Counted from the first letter of the stretch, positions 8,191-16,444 are shown. The stretch: DNA of 64,000 nt from Bradyrhizobium sp. CCBAU 53340 (GCF_015291645.1 NZ_CP030055.1:1426001-1490000), one strand, 5' to 3'. Made by a program: numbers and translations. Notes: generated from the sequence alone by a model not told the origin.

Positions 8191-9396
8191 ATGAAGTTCG
8201 GCATCTTCTACGAGCTGCAATTGCCCCGTCCCTGGGTGGCGGGCGACGAGCTCGCCCTCTACCAGAATGCGCTCTCGCAGATGGAGCTCGCCGATCAGCT
8301 CGGCTACGACCACGCCTGGGTGGTCGAGCATCACTTCCTCGAGGAATATTCGCACTCGCCGTCGCCGGAATCGTTCCTCGCCGCGGCGAGCCAGCGCACC
8401 AGGAACATCCGGCTCGGCCACGGCATCCTCCAACTCACGACGAACCATCCGGCGCGCGTCGCCGAGCGCGTCGCGGTGCTCGATCTGCTCAGCGACGGCC
8501 GCTGCGAATTCGGCATGGGCGAGAGCGCCTCCATCACCGAGCTGACGCCGTTCGGCCGCGACATGGAAACCAAGAAGGAGGTGTTCGAGGAAGCGGTTGC
8601 CGCGATCTTCCCGATGTTCAAGGACGCAGGCGCCGAGCACCACGGCAAGTATTTCGACATCCCCTTGCGCAACGTCGTGCCGAAGCCGGTGCAGAATCCG
8701 CATCCGCCGCTGTGGATGGCTTGCTCGCAATTGCCGACCATCGAGCGCGCCGGCCGCCACGGCTTTGGTGCGCTCGGCTTCCAGTTCGTCAGCGCCGATG
8801 CCGCGCATGCCTGGGTGCATGCCTATTACAACGCGATGACCAAGCGGCTCGCCAAGCTCGCCGATTACGAGATCAACCCCAACATGGCGCTGGTCTCGTT
8901 CTTCATGTGCGCGAAGACGGACGAGGAGGCGCGCGCCCGCGCCGACGGCGCCACCTTCTTCCAGTTCGCGCTGCGCTTCTACGGCGCCTCGCAGAACCGC
9001 CAGCGTCCCGCGCCCTACACCGTCAACATGTGGGACGAGTACAACAAATGGAAGCGCGACAACCCGGAGGCGCAGGAGGCGGCGCTGCGCGGCGGCCTGA
9101 TCGGCTCGCCCGAAACCATCCGCAGGAAACTGAAGCGCTTCCAGTCGTCGCATATCGACCAGGTCATCTTGCTGAACCAGGCCGGCAAGAACAGCCACGA
9201 GCACATCTGCGAATCGCTCGAACTGTTCGGCCGCGAGGTGATGCCGGAGTTCCAGAACGATCCGGAACAGGCCGCCTGGAAGCAGGGCGTGATGAGCGGC
9301 GAGATCCAGCTGGAAGAGATCGACACACAGGCGTTCACCGACCGCTACGGCAAGCTCGCGATCAATGTCGCGCCGGCGAAGGCGGCTGCGGGGTAG
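8191..9396 (+). CDS. LLM-class flavin-dependent oxidoreductase
   Basis: Bacterial-luciferase-like monooxygenase, 401 residues, using reduced FMN or F420-type flavin. Family features: MKFGIFYELQLPRPW start, the DHAWVVEHHFLEEY segment, RLGHGILQL and ARVAERVAVLDLLSDGRCEFGMG. The substrate cannot be read from sequence. The ATG at 8191 has GGGAGAG eight bases upstream, better than the in-frame GTG at 8173. It stands alone between nap and a LuxR gene. A second, unlike LLM protein lies at 59478. Confidence 0.85.
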   Translation: MKFGIFYELQLPRPWVAGDELALYQNALSQMELADQLGYDHAWVVEHHFLEEYSHSPSPESFLAAASQRTRNIRLGHGILQLTTNHPARVAERVAVLDLLSDGRCEFGMGESASITELTPFGRDMETKKEVFEEAVAAIFPMFKDAGAEHHGKYFDIPLRNVVPKPVQNPHPPLWMACSQLPTIERAGRHGFGALGFQFVSADAAHAWVHAYYNAMTKRLAKLADYEINPNMALVSFFMCAKTDEEARARADGATFFQFALRFYGASQNRQRPAPYTVNMWDEYNKWKRDNPEAQEAALRGGLIGSPETIRRKLKRFQSSHIDQVILLNQAGKNSHEHICESLELFGREVMPEFQNDPEQAAWKQGVMSGEIQLEEIDTQAFTDRYGKLAINVAPAKAAAG

Positions 9397-9420
9397 ACCA
9401 CTTGCTTTTTTTTGGGGGAG

Positions 9421-9505
9421 ACATGGGCCCCGGCTCGGCAGCGCACCGCACCGGACGATGCTTCGCATCGCCGGAGCGCTGCGCTGCGTCCGGGGCACGA
9501 ATCCG
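9421..9505. repeat. Dispersed palindromic intergenic repeat
   Basis: GC-rich stretch with nested palindromes, for example CGATGC-TTC-GCATCG and AGCGCTGCGCT, ending in a CGTCCGGGGCACGAA segment. I associate sequences of this type with many Bradyrhizobium intergenic regions. No gene is supported here. Confidence 0.55.
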
Positions 9506-9652
9506 GTGAGGCGCGTGTCCCGGACGCGCTGCAGCGTGTAACGCTGCTGCGCAGAGCCGGGACCCGGAAGCGGCAACAGCCGGCGTTGCCGACTTTCAGT
9601 AGAAGCTCCTCGCTGTTATTCTCCGTCAAAACATATCAGGCGGAGGACTTCC

Positions 9653-10441
9653 ATGCGGCCCCACGCGATGGCCTCAACTCCAGCGGCCGGCGATGTCACG
9701 CCCGCGGTGCTCGCTATCGGCCGCCCTGATTTCCGGGACATCCTCATCGACACGCTGCGCCGGCAGGCCGGTGTCGGCCATTGCATGGTGTTCGCGCTCA
9801 CGCGCGCCGGCGCTGCGAGCTGTTTGCTCGATGCGGGCAACATCCCGACCGGCGCCGATCTCGGCGCGGCCTATGCCGGGCAATTCCACGAATCTGATCC
9901 CAATCGCGATGCGCTGTTCGAAGGCGAGGGCGGTGCGCCGATCATGCTGCCCTCGTTCACGCCGCGCATGTACAGTGCGCGCTACCGGAAAATCTTCTTC
10001 AACGATTCCGATATCGTCGACAAATGCGCCACCGCGATCTGGACCGGCGACACCTGCTTCTACGTCAATTTCTACCGCATCACGTCGCAGGGCCGTTTTG
10101 GCGATGCCGAGCGTTCGCGGCTTCAGACCATTGCGCCGGCGATTGGCGCCAGCGTCGCGCGTCATTTCCAGCAGGCGGCCACCGCGGCGCCCGACCAGAA
10201 CCTCGCCAAATTGTTCGCGACGCGCGCGCCACTCTCCGTGCTGACGCCGCGTGAGCAGGAGGTCTGCCGGCACATCCTGCTCGGGCTAAGCTCCGAGGCG
10301 ATCTCGCAAGCGCTCGGCATCAGCCTGCATTCGATCCTGACCTACCGCAAGCGCGCCTATCAGCGGCTCGGCATTTCCGCGCAGAACGAATTGTTCGGAA
10401 TCGTGCTGCGCTTGATTGCGGGGCCATGTGATCTGAACTGA
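9653..10441 (+). CDS. LuxR-family transcriptional regulator
   Basis: 262 residues. The C-terminal 60 or so residues form a LuxR-type helix-turn-helix beginning LTPREQEVCRHILLGLSSEAISQALGI. The N-terminal 190 residues resemble a sensor domain of unknown ligand and contain no phospho-receiver Asp pattern, so it is not a classic response regulator. Start 9653 has GGAGG at 9642-9646. Neighbours are unrelated single genes, so its target is unknown; the upstream LLM oxidoreductase is one possibility. Confidence 0.8.
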   Translation: MRPHAMASTPAAGDVTPAVLAIGRPDFRDILIDTLRRQAGVGHCMVFALTRAGAASCLLDAGNIPTGADLGAAYAGQFHESDPNRDALFEGEGGAPIMLPSFTPRMYSARYRKIFFNDSDIVDKCATAIWTGDTCFYVNFYRITSQGRFGDAERSRLQTIAPAIGASVARHFQQAATAAPDQNLAKLFATRAPLSVLTPREQEVCRHILLGLSSEAISQALGISLHSILTYRKRAYQRLGISAQNELFGIVLRLIAGPCDLN

Positions 10442-10554
10442 GACCGCACTTCGTCTTGGAACCGTTCGACAAGACTGCTATCGAAGACTCCCTATCCTGT
10501 TCTGGTCTCCGGAGACGCGGAGATGGCAGTCATTTGGAAAGCTCGAGCAGGAGA

Positions 10555-10836
10555 TCAGCGTTCTCTCGCGACCCCTGATGTCTGCGGAAGGGGTGGCTTG
10601 CGTTCGGGGAGCTTCTTCTTCGGAGGCGCCGGCAACAAGCCTTCCCTGATGGCTTGCTTCCTGGCGAGCTTGCGGGCCCGCCGAATGGCCTCGGACTTCT
10701 CGCGCGTCTTTCTCTCGGAAGGTTTCTCATAGGCGCGCCGCTGCTTCATTTCGCGGAACACGCCTTCCCGCTGCATCTTCTTCTTCAGAACACGAAGCGC
10801 CTGATCGACATTGTTGTCGCGGACGAGAACCTGCAT
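10555..10836 (-). CDS. rpsU: Small ribosomal subunit protein bS21
   Basis: Ribosomal protein of the 30S subunit. 93 residues: the conserved core [31 protein letters not shown], then the basic [11 protein letters not shown] segment and a longer Lys/Arg/Pro tail usual in Rhizobiales. Strong AGGAG six bases before the ATG. Monocistronic. Several S21 copies are common in Bradyrhizobium; this one sits close to a cold-shock gene. Confidence 0.95.
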   Translation of the reverse strand: MQVLVRDNNVDQALRVLKKKMQREGVFREMKQRRAYEKPSERKTREKSEAIRRARKLARKQAIREGLLPAPPKKKLPERKPPLPQTSGVARER

Positions 10837-11115
10837 TGAAACTCCTGGCTGGGCTGCGAAACGGGGCGATCCTGCACGCAGCCGATAGCGCAGGAGACTC
10901 GATGAATGGGAGAACGGGAGCCACCGCGCATGTCTTCGCCGGCCTCGAACGAGCAGGTATGCGCGTTACGGCGATGCGGTTCAGTGGGAACGACGTGACC
11001 ACCCGCACGCGGTCAAGTCAATCGATAAAGGCCTTGGCGCGTGTCGGCGTCTCATCTGGAACTGCGCCCGTCAGCGCCAAAACCGCGGGGTCTGAAAACA
11101 AATTGGCCGCCTTCC

Positions 11116-11143
11116 TTGTAAAAGCGCAAATGTCGTATATATT
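11116..11143 (+). promoter_or_regulatory. Possible housekeeping promoter of the cold-shock gene
   Basis: TTGTAA, 16-base spacer, TATATT. Start would fall near 11150, giving a leader of about 120 bases, a length typical for cold-shock messengers. Motif-based only. Confidence 0.4.
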
Positions 11144-11224
11144 GACGTCATTCGATTAGCCGCTGTGCCTTGTTGATCGCGCCTGCGGGCTCCTTTTCCA
11201 AAGACATCGACGAAGTTGAAACGA

Positions 11225-11243
11225 CCGCGTGATTGTCACGCGG
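11225..11243 (+). promoter_or_regulatory. Hairpin in the cold-shock mRNA leader
   Basis: Perfect stem CCGCGTGA / TCACGCGG with a three-base loop, ending 28 bases before the ATG. A short GC-rich GCGC-TTGC-GCGC dyad follows. These could restructure with temperature and expose the ribosome site. Confidence 0.5.
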
Positions 11244-11271
11244 CACGCGCTTGCGCGCTTTGGAGAAGAGA

Positions 11272-11481
11272 ATGACGACAGGGACCGTGAAGTGGTTTAA
11301 CGGCCAAAAGGGCTTCGGATTCATCCAGCCGGACGATGGCGGCAACGATGTGTTCGTTCACATCAGCGCGGTGGAACGCGCCGGACTTTCGGGTCTCGCC
11401 GAGGGCCAGAAGGTCAATTTCGAAGCCAAGACCGACAAGATGCGGGGCAAAGTCAGCGCAGAGAATCTCTCGCTGGCCTGA
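11272..11481 (+). CDS. cspA: Cold-shock domain protein (CspA family)
   Basis: Single-stranded nucleic-acid binding RNA chaperone of 69 residues, one OB-fold domain. RNP1 KGFGFI at 13-18 and RNP2 VFVHI at 27-31 are intact. The ATG follows GGAGAAGAGA. Structured leader upstream and a strong terminator downstream make it a single-gene unit. Bradyrhizobium carries several such genes and which paralogue this is cannot be told. Confidence 0.95.
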   Translation: MTTGTVKWFNGQKGFGFIQPDDGGNDVFVHISAVERAGLSGLAEGQKVNFEAKTDKMRGKVSAENLSLA

Positions 11482-11490
11482 TCTCGTAGC

Positions 11491-11517
11491 GCCGTTTCAC
11501 GGATGTACTGAAACGGC
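11491..11517 (+). terminator. Hairpin downstream of cspA
   Basis: Perfect 9-bp stem GCCGTTTCA / TGAAACGGC with a 9-base loop directly after the cspA stop; no T-run, but followed within 10 bases by a stronger terminator. Confidence 0.5.
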
Positions 11518-11524
11518 AGTGATG

Positions 11525-11554
11525 CCCGCTCGATCCCCGGATTGAGCGGGTTTT
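11525..11554 (+). terminator. Rho-independent terminator of cspA
   Basis: Stem CCCGCTCGATC / GATTGAGCGGG (11 bp with one G-T pair), loop CCCG, then TTTT. Confidence 0.75.
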
Positions 11555-11578
11555 GCCCGTTGCACGAGAGGGTGAAGG

Positions 11579-11818
11579 ATGAGCGCGAAATCGACAGTAC
11601 CGTCGCCCGAAGCAATTGCGCGCTCTCAACGTCAGCGCTTGGCTGCCGAAGAGGGCGCACGCGCCATCGCCGATGTCGCACGCCAAGCCGTCGAGGTTCG
11701 CAAGAACATGGCACGACTGCGTGAGTTGCGCGAGGCCAAGGAAGCGGCTGATGCCGTTGTTGCGGAAGCCTTGCCGGCGTCGCCGCTCAAGAGGCGTGCA
11801 AGGAAGTCGCAGCAATAA
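11579..11818 (+). CDS. Small hypothetical protein
   Basis: 79 residues, charged, rich in Ala, Arg and Glu, predicted mostly helical (about 20-65 could form a coiled coil), ending in a basic KRRARKSQQ tail. GAAGG lies just before the ATG and codon use is like neighbouring genes. I do not recognise a family. Begins right after the cspA terminator, with another small gene 37 bases downstream. Confidence 0.55.
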   Translation: MSAKSTVPSPEAIARSQRQRLAAEEGARAIADVARQAVEVRKNMARLRELREAKEAADAVVAEALPASPLKRRARKSQQ

Positions 11819-11855
11819 CCCAGTTTATCGATCGTCCCAAGCCGGAGTGCTGATC

Positions 11856-12071
11856 GTGCCCAGAGCGAAGTCGGACGGCGGTGGAACCATCACCTTTACT
11901 CTCGCACTCGGAGCCGCGCGACAGATATGCAGACTTACGACGACGTTTCAGACCGACAAGCAGGCCTTCAACTATCTCCGCAAATATCGCACTGAATTCG
12001 AGCGGATCGCGCGGGCGCGGCTCGCTTCCGGAGAGCTTGAAGACGGGGTCATCGCTCTCTCCATGCTCTAG
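11856..12071 (+). CDS. Small hypothetical protein
   Basis: 71 residues from GTG 11856, chosen because GGAG lies eight bases upstream; GTG 11847 is also possible. Contains TFQTDKQAFNYLRKYRTEFERIARARLASGELEDGVI, a charged helical pattern that looks like a real folded domain; I recall similar unnamed Bradyrhizobium proteins but no function. It may be co-transcribed with the small gene before it. Confidence 0.55.
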   Translation: MPRAKSDGGGTITFTLALGAARQICRLTTTFQTDKQAFNYLRKYRTEFERIARARLASGELEDGVIALSML

Positions 12072-12093
12072 ATCGAGGCCAGGTGACGCGAGG

Positions 12094-12534
12094 CTATTTT
12101 GAAGAGTCCCTTGCGCGGGCTTCCCGTGCCAGACGCTCCGCCTTCAGACGTTCGCGATTTTCCTGAAAGGATTGCTCCGCTTTCGCGTAGTCGGTCAGTG
12201 GCTTGGCTTTGCTGGTCGCCTTGAAAGCTTTGTTGGCGTCCCGCAAGTGACGGGCATTCGCTTCGTTCCTGATCATTTTTCCCTCCACGTGCTCCACTAT
12301 CCTCCATTTGACCGCCGGCATCGTCGCGACCCGCGCCCGGTTGGTTGAAATCGTCCTGTTGACGAGCACGAGCTTTCGTCGCTTGCCCTTGCGCAGCTGC
12401 TGCTCGATCGAATTCAGAATGATGTCTGCGGCCTTCGCCGCACCTCTCAGCTCGCCGGATCTCTCCGGAAAGCTCCAGGCGATGTCGAACGACGCTTCCA
12501 GCGCGCTGGCTTCCAGCGCGCTGACAGATGTCAT
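12094..12534 (-). CDS. Hypothetical protein with DUF6481-like basic helical C-terminus
   Basis: About 146 residues from the ATG at 12534; 12576 is an alternative and the choice is uncertain, because neither has a strong ribosome site. The C-terminal part (LTDYAKAEQSFQENRERLKAERLARE) is charged and helical and resembles small Rhizobiales proteins of unknown function; the DUF6481 label is from memory and tentative. Near the N-terminus is a duplicated ALEAS (two copies of GCTTCCAGCGCGCTG on the plus strand). Faces away from the small genes on its left. Confidence 0.45.
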   Translation of the reverse strand: MTSVSALEASALEASFDIAWSFPERSGELRGAAKAADIILNSIEQQLRKGKRRKLVLVNRTISTNRARVATMPAVKWRIVEHVEGKMIRNEANARHLRDANKAFKATSKAKPLTDYAKAEQSFQENRERLKAERLAREARARDSSK

Positions 12535-12662
12535 GGTTGTCAACTCTGCTGCCTCACGCCTGTTCCCCACTCTCATGGCACGGACGCGCAGCCCCGGGGC
12601 CGGTCTGCATCTACAGCAACGCCGGCGGCGGCTTGATCTGACTTTGATGCCAACAGCTGTGT

Positions 12663-12869
12663 TCAGGATGGCGGCTGCAATCCAGGCGACGTCAGCCACT
12701 TGTTGACCTCGCCGGCAACGTCAAGCTGTCGCGCTTTTTGCAACAGCTCCGTTCGGCGGATACCAACGGGCATTTCCCTGGCCTGTTGGCGCAAGCTTAT
12801 CGCCTCTTGCGCCAGGCGGTATTCGAATGTGTTCGATTGCTCTGGGGATCGTCGAGTCGACATGCACAT
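12663..12869 (-). CDS. Small conserved hypothetical protein
   Basis: 68 residues from ATG 12869. The pattern EYRLAQEAISLRQQAREMP..RRTELLQKARQ...NKWLTSPGLQPPS is one I recognise from many unnamed small Bradyrhizobium proteins ending in W-L-x-S-P-G-L. Helical and charged; no transmembrane part; function unknown. It lies 128 bases upstream of the preceding minus-strand gene and could share its transcript. Confidence 0.6.
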   Translation of the reverse strand: MCMSTRRSPEQSNTFEYRLAQEAISLRQQAREMPVGIRRTELLQKARQLDVAGEVNKWLTSPGLQPPS

Positions 12870-13092
12870 GCTCCGCTGGGGGTTGAGCGGGAGCGCGATT
12901 TGCGTTCACACCACCGATAGATGCTAAGGGCCGCTCGATGGTCGCAAGACTGTGCGCCGTTATCTGCCGGATAGCGAGCGCTTTGTTCTGGTTCCCGGCA
13001 GGAACCATCTGCCATTGCCGATGTCTGCCGGCAACAATGGGAAGGGCGCCGATCGGCATCGTGCCGCAGCCCGGCCGACATTGCTGACGATC

Positions 13093-13983
13093 CTAGGCTT
13101 CGAAGAAGCCTGCCAATTCATGGGCGGTTTGCGCCGGAAACTCTTCAGGGAAGAAGTGACCACCCGCGACGGCATGTCCGGCCACGGTCTCGCACCATCC
13201 GCGCCAGATCGCCAATGGACCGCCTTCTCCAACATACCACTTCGCCAGGCCGCCGCCGCGGCTCCAAAGCGCCAGCGTCGGGCAGACAATCTTCTTCCCG
13301 GCATCGCGATCGGCGGCATCGTGATCGCGGTCGAGCGTTGCTGCCGCACGGTATTCTTCGCATATCGCATGGAGATGTTCGCGATCTCTCAGCATTGCCG
13401 CGTAGCTTGCGCGAACCGCTGGCGGGAAGATCGAAGACGGTGAGCCCCAGCCGGAGAGCGCGCCTTGAATAACGGCATCTGCCGCGACGCCGATCATGTC
13501 TTCCGGCAGTGGAGCGGGTTGAGCAAGCAAGCTCCACGGCCAGAAGCTCAACGCAAGGCGAACATCGGCCCGGTCCCACGCATCCGCGGTCGGGATGATA
13601 TCGAGAACGGCAAGCTTTCGAACGATTGACGGACAATCGAGCGCCATTCGATACGCAACGCGTCCTCCGCGGTCATGCCCAGCCACCATGAAGCGGTCAT
13701 GACCAAGCCTCTTCATGAGCTTGACCATATCGTCAGCCATCGCACGCTTTGCGTAAGGGCGATGATCAGGGTCCGACGCCGGAGTGCCGCTCTGCCCATA
13801 CCCGCGAAGATCGGCGCAGACGACCGTAAATCGTTGCGCCAGAATTGGCGCAATATCCCGCCACGTCAAATGGGTTTCCGGGAAACCGTGCAACAGGAGT
13901 AGCGGCGGACCATCCCCTGCGATCCTTGCGAAGATTGGCGCCGCTTCAAGGTCTACCAGACGGGATTCAAAGCCGACGAACAT
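13093..13983 (-). CDS. Alpha/beta hydrolase, haloacetate dehalogenase-like
   Basis: 296 residues, alpha/beta hydrolase fold. HGFPETHLTW oxyanion region (32-41), nucleophile elbow GHDRGGRV with Asp104 as nucleophile followed by Arg105 and Arg108, acid Asp128 in LDIIPT, and catalytic His276 in GGHFFPEE. These match fluoroacetate/haloacetate dehalogenases. However, the halide-pocket His-Trp of that group (in a W-H-W context) reads W-P-W here (148-150), so the halide-binding His is replaced by Pro149. It may be an epoxide hydrolase or another C-X hydrolase. Isolated gene. Confidence 0.8.
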   Translation of the reverse strand: MFVGFESRLVDLEAAPIFARIAGDGPPLLLLHGFPETHLTWRDIAPILAQRFTVVCADLRGYGQSGTPASDPDHRPYAKRAMADDMVKLMKRLGHDRFMVAGHDRGGRVAYRMALDCPSIVRKLAVLDIIPTADAWDRADVRLALSFWPWSLLAQPAPLPEDMIGVAADAVIQGALSGWGSPSSIFPPAVRASYAAMLRDREHLHAICEEYRAAATLDRDHDAADRDAGKKIVCPTLALWSRGGGLAKWYVGEGGPLAIWRGWCETVAGHAVAGGHFFPEEFPAQTAHELAGFFEA

Positions 13984-14160
13984 GGAGCGCCTCCTTGTTC
14001 AGGTCATGCGTCTTGTTCGATCCAACCGGCCGGATTGTTACCGGAACCGACACGGATGGTTCTGAGACTGTCCCAATCGAAGGGGACAGACGACAGTTCC
14101 TGAAGGCGCTAGCATCTGGCAGGATCCAGCAAAGCAGGATTCAGCAAAAGGGAGCCTAGC

Positions 14161-15330
14161 TTGAGCACCGCGCCGCGCATCGACATCGACCCTGCCGCGT
14201 TATGGGCCGACCCCTATCCGATGCTCGCGAAAATGCGCAAAGAGGCGCCGATCGCCTTCGTGCCGCAGCTCGGCTCGACGCTGCTGACGAGCCGCGACGA
14301 CATCTCCATCTCCGAGAAACAGATCGACGTGTTCTCCTCGCACCAGCCTGCCGGCCTGATGAACCGGCTGATGGGCCACAACATGATGCGCAAGGACGGC
14401 GAGGCGCATCAGGTCGAGCGCCGTGCGATGTTTCCGACGGTATCGCCGAAGACCGTGAAAGCGCACTGGACCGCGCTGTTCCAGGCCCATGCCGACCGCA
14501 TCATCGACGCGATCGAGCCCGGGGCGCGGATCGATTTCATGCGCGATTTCGCGCTGCCGTTCTCCGGCGAGTGTCTGAAGTCGATCACCGGCCTCACCAA
14601 TATCGGCTTTGCCGACATGGATGCGTGGTCGCAAGGCATGATCGAGGGCATCGCCAATTACGGTGGCGATCCCGCCATCGAGGCGCGTTGCCACGCGGCG
14701 ACGTCGGGCATCGATGCTGCGATCGACGATATCCTGCCGGTGATGCGCAAGCATCCCGACCAGAGTATCCTCGGCGTGCTCCTCGCCTCCGGCATGCCGA
14801 TGGAGAGCGTGCGCGCCAACGTCAAGCTCGCGATCTCGGGCGGCCAGAACGAGCCGCGCAAGGCGATCGCCGGCACGGTGTGGGCGCTGCTGACGCATCC
14901 CGCGCAGCTCGATCTCGTGCGCAAGGGAGAGGTGAGCTGGCTGCAGGCGTTCGAAGAATATGCCCGCTGGATCTCGCCGATCGGCATGTCGCCGCGGCGG
15001 ATCGCAAAGCCGTGGACGATCCGCGATGTCGCGTTCGAGACGGACGAGCGCGTGTTCCTGATGTTCGGTTCGGCCAATCGCGACGAGAAACATTTCGAGC
15101 GCGCCGACCAGTTCGACGTGCGACGCGATACCTCGAAGAGCGTCGCCTTCGGCGCCGGCCCGCATTTCTGCGCCGGCGCCTTCGCCTCGCGCGCCATGAT
15201 CGCTGACGTCGCGCTGCCGACCGTATTCGCGCGCGCCGAAAAGTTGGAGATCGCAGAAGACGAGAAAGTGCGGATCGGCGGCTGGGCGTTCCGCGGGCTG
15301 CTCAACCTGCCCATCAGATGGCTGCACTGA
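14161..15330 (+). CDS. Cytochrome P450
   Basis: 389-residue soluble bacterial P450. Heme-binding FGAGPHFCAGA with Cys337; ExxR at 266-269 (EYAR). The I-helix reads SGGQNEP (226-232), so the usual acid-threonine pair for oxygen activation is Glu-Pro instead. Start is TTG 14161 with AGGGAG six bases upstream; no ATG fits the N-terminus better. No ferredoxin gene is adjacent, though a flavin reductase follows at 15596. Substrate unknown. Confidence 0.9.
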   Translation: MSTAPRIDIDPAALWADPYPMLAKMRKEAPIAFVPQLGSTLLTSRDDISISEKQIDVFSSHQPAGLMNRLMGHNMMRKDGEAHQVERRAMFPTVSPKTVKAHWTALFQAHADRIIDAIEPGARIDFMRDFALPFSGECLKSITGLTNIGFADMDAWSQGMIEGIANYGGDPAIEARCHAATSGIDAAIDDILPVMRKHPDQSILGVLLASGMPMESVRANVKLAISGGQNEPRKAIAGTVWALLTHPAQLDLVRKGEVSWLQAFEEYARWISPIGMSPRRIAKPWTIRDVAFETDERVFLMFGSANRDEKHFERADQFDVRRDTSKSVAFGAGPHFCAGAFASRAMIADVALPTVFARAEKLEIAEDEKVRIGGWAFRGLLNLPIRWLH

Positions 15331-15595
15331 CAGGCAAGAGCCTGGTCCGTCCTATGGCGTATGGTGCCTTCCTGCCACTGTTTTGCCCGACGCGTCAACC
15401 GGATTTCGAAAAATAAGAAATTGCTCTTCCGGTGGAAGACGTTGGCTACTGTGCATGGGGTTGTTTTCGCAAGCGGCGGGCCGCGCATGCGTGGCTCGAC
15501 CGGGCTTACCGGCTTCGAGGCCGGATCCTGACCCATCTTTTATCGGCGGATGATCGTACCTAAATAGACGGGGACCCCGTTTCGGGGAGGATGCC

Positions 15596-16177
15596 ATGAA
15601 TGTAGTGCCCCGCGATCTCATGACCCAAATTCCCGTCTCGTCTGCCGATTTCCGCGGCGCCATGCGCCACCTCACCGGCGGGGTCAGCATTATCACCGCC
15701 GGGCGGGGCAAGGACATCACCGGCATGACGGTCACCTCGGTGACGTCGCTGTCGGTCGATCCGCCGACGCTTCTGGTCAGCATCAACCGCGATGCCTCGT
15801 CCTTCCCGCTGATCAGGCGCTACGCCGCCTTCGGCGTGAACATCCTGGCGGCCGATCAGCGCGATGTCGCCGAGCGCTTTGCCGGCATGGCTGGCCTGAA
15901 GGGGGCCGACCGGTTTGCCGGCAGCCAATGGGTCACGTCTGCCTCCGGCGTTCCGCTGCTGGTCGGCGCCTTGTCCGCGGTCGATTGCGAGGTCGAGGAG
16001 ATCGTCGAGCGCCACTCGCACGGCATTGTCATCGGCCGTGTCAGGACCATCAAGAACTCGGTGCGTACCGCGGCGCTCGCCTACTGGCACGGCCAGTATG
16101 TGGCAGTCGACCAGAACGAGGACGCAGCAAGGCTCGCCGAGGTCAGCCTTCCCGCGCGCAGCCTTCGCGGCGTGTGA
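15596..16177 (+). CDS. Flavin reductase family protein
   Basis: 193 residues, HpaC/RutF-type domain that reduces free FMN or FAD with NAD(P)H for a monooxygenase partner. Typical segments: FRGAMRHLTGGVSIITAG, GMTVTSVTSLSVDPPTLLVSINR, FGVNILAADQ. GGGGAGG lies just upstream of the ATG. Its partner is not adjacent; the window has two LLM-type flavin enzymes and a P450, any of which is speculative. Confidence 0.85.
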   Translation: MNVVPRDLMTQIPVSSADFRGAMRHLTGGVSIITAGRGKDITGMTVTSVTSLSVDPPTLLVSINRDASSFPLIRRYAAFGVNILAADQRDVAERFAGMAGLKGADRFAGSQWVTSASGVPLLVGALSAVDCEVEEIVERHSHGIVIGRVRTIKNSVRTAALAYWHGQYVAVDQNEDAARLAEVSLPARSLRGV

Positions 16178-16190
16178 TCGCCGCAAAGCG

Positions 16191-16214
16191 AGGCCGCGCA
16201 GGCTGGCCTTTTTT
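16191..16214 (+). terminator. Weak terminator after the flavin reductase gene
   Basis: AGGCC / GGCCT five-bp stem with nine-base loop followed by a run of six T. Confidence 0.4.
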
Positions 16215-16274
16215 CCACCGCCGCTCTAGAAGCGCCGTGAGCTGTCCCGCCGGGACGGCAACGGAGCGGAACGA

Positions 16275-16430
16275 ATGAAGCGCGTCGGGACCTGGGCCTT
16301 CTACGCCGTCAGCGCGCTGGCGATCGCGTATCTTGTGCTCTATGCCTATGCGATGTTCCGCGGCCAGCCGTTCGTGCCGGGCGATCCCATCCACATTTTC
16401 CGCAAGCCGGACGCGCCGAGTTATTCGTAG
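16275..16430 (+). CDS. Small single-pass membrane protein
   Basis: 51 residues: MKRVGTWAFYAVSALAIAYLV and so on, one transmembrane helix at about 7-27, then a short polar tail FRGQPFVPGDPIHIFRKPDA. Coding pattern is GC-ending and codons are sensible, although the ribosome site (GGAGCGGAACGA) is moderate. No family recognised. Sits between the flavin reductase terminator and a palindromic repeat. Confidence 0.5.
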   Translation: MKRVGTWAFYAVSALAIAYLVLYAYAMFRGQPFVPGDPIHIFRKPDAPSYS

Positions 16431-16444
16431 AGCTCGGGAGGTCT

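Larger units (their letters stand above)
10837..11271. other. Intergenic region between rpsU and the cold-shock gene
   Basis: About 435 bases between divergent genes. The only features I support are a possible promoter at 11116-11143 and a hairpin at 11225-11243, both for the cold-shock gene, plus the rpsU Shine-Dalgarno. An open frame over 10836-11159 has no family likeness and is probably not a gene. Confidence 0.6.

Noticed and set aside
9397..9420. T-run after the LLM oxidoreductase gene as a terminator
   Set aside because: There is a run of eight T but no stem before it.
10836..11159. Plus-strand open frame upstream of cspA
   Set aside because: Composition and lack of family likeness suggest chance; it overlaps the predicted promoter and the rpsU upstream region.
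12721..13059. Minus-strand open frame of 112 residues
   Set aside because: It overlaps, in another frame, the 68-residue gene at 12663-12869, whose pattern is recognisable, and has no features of its own.
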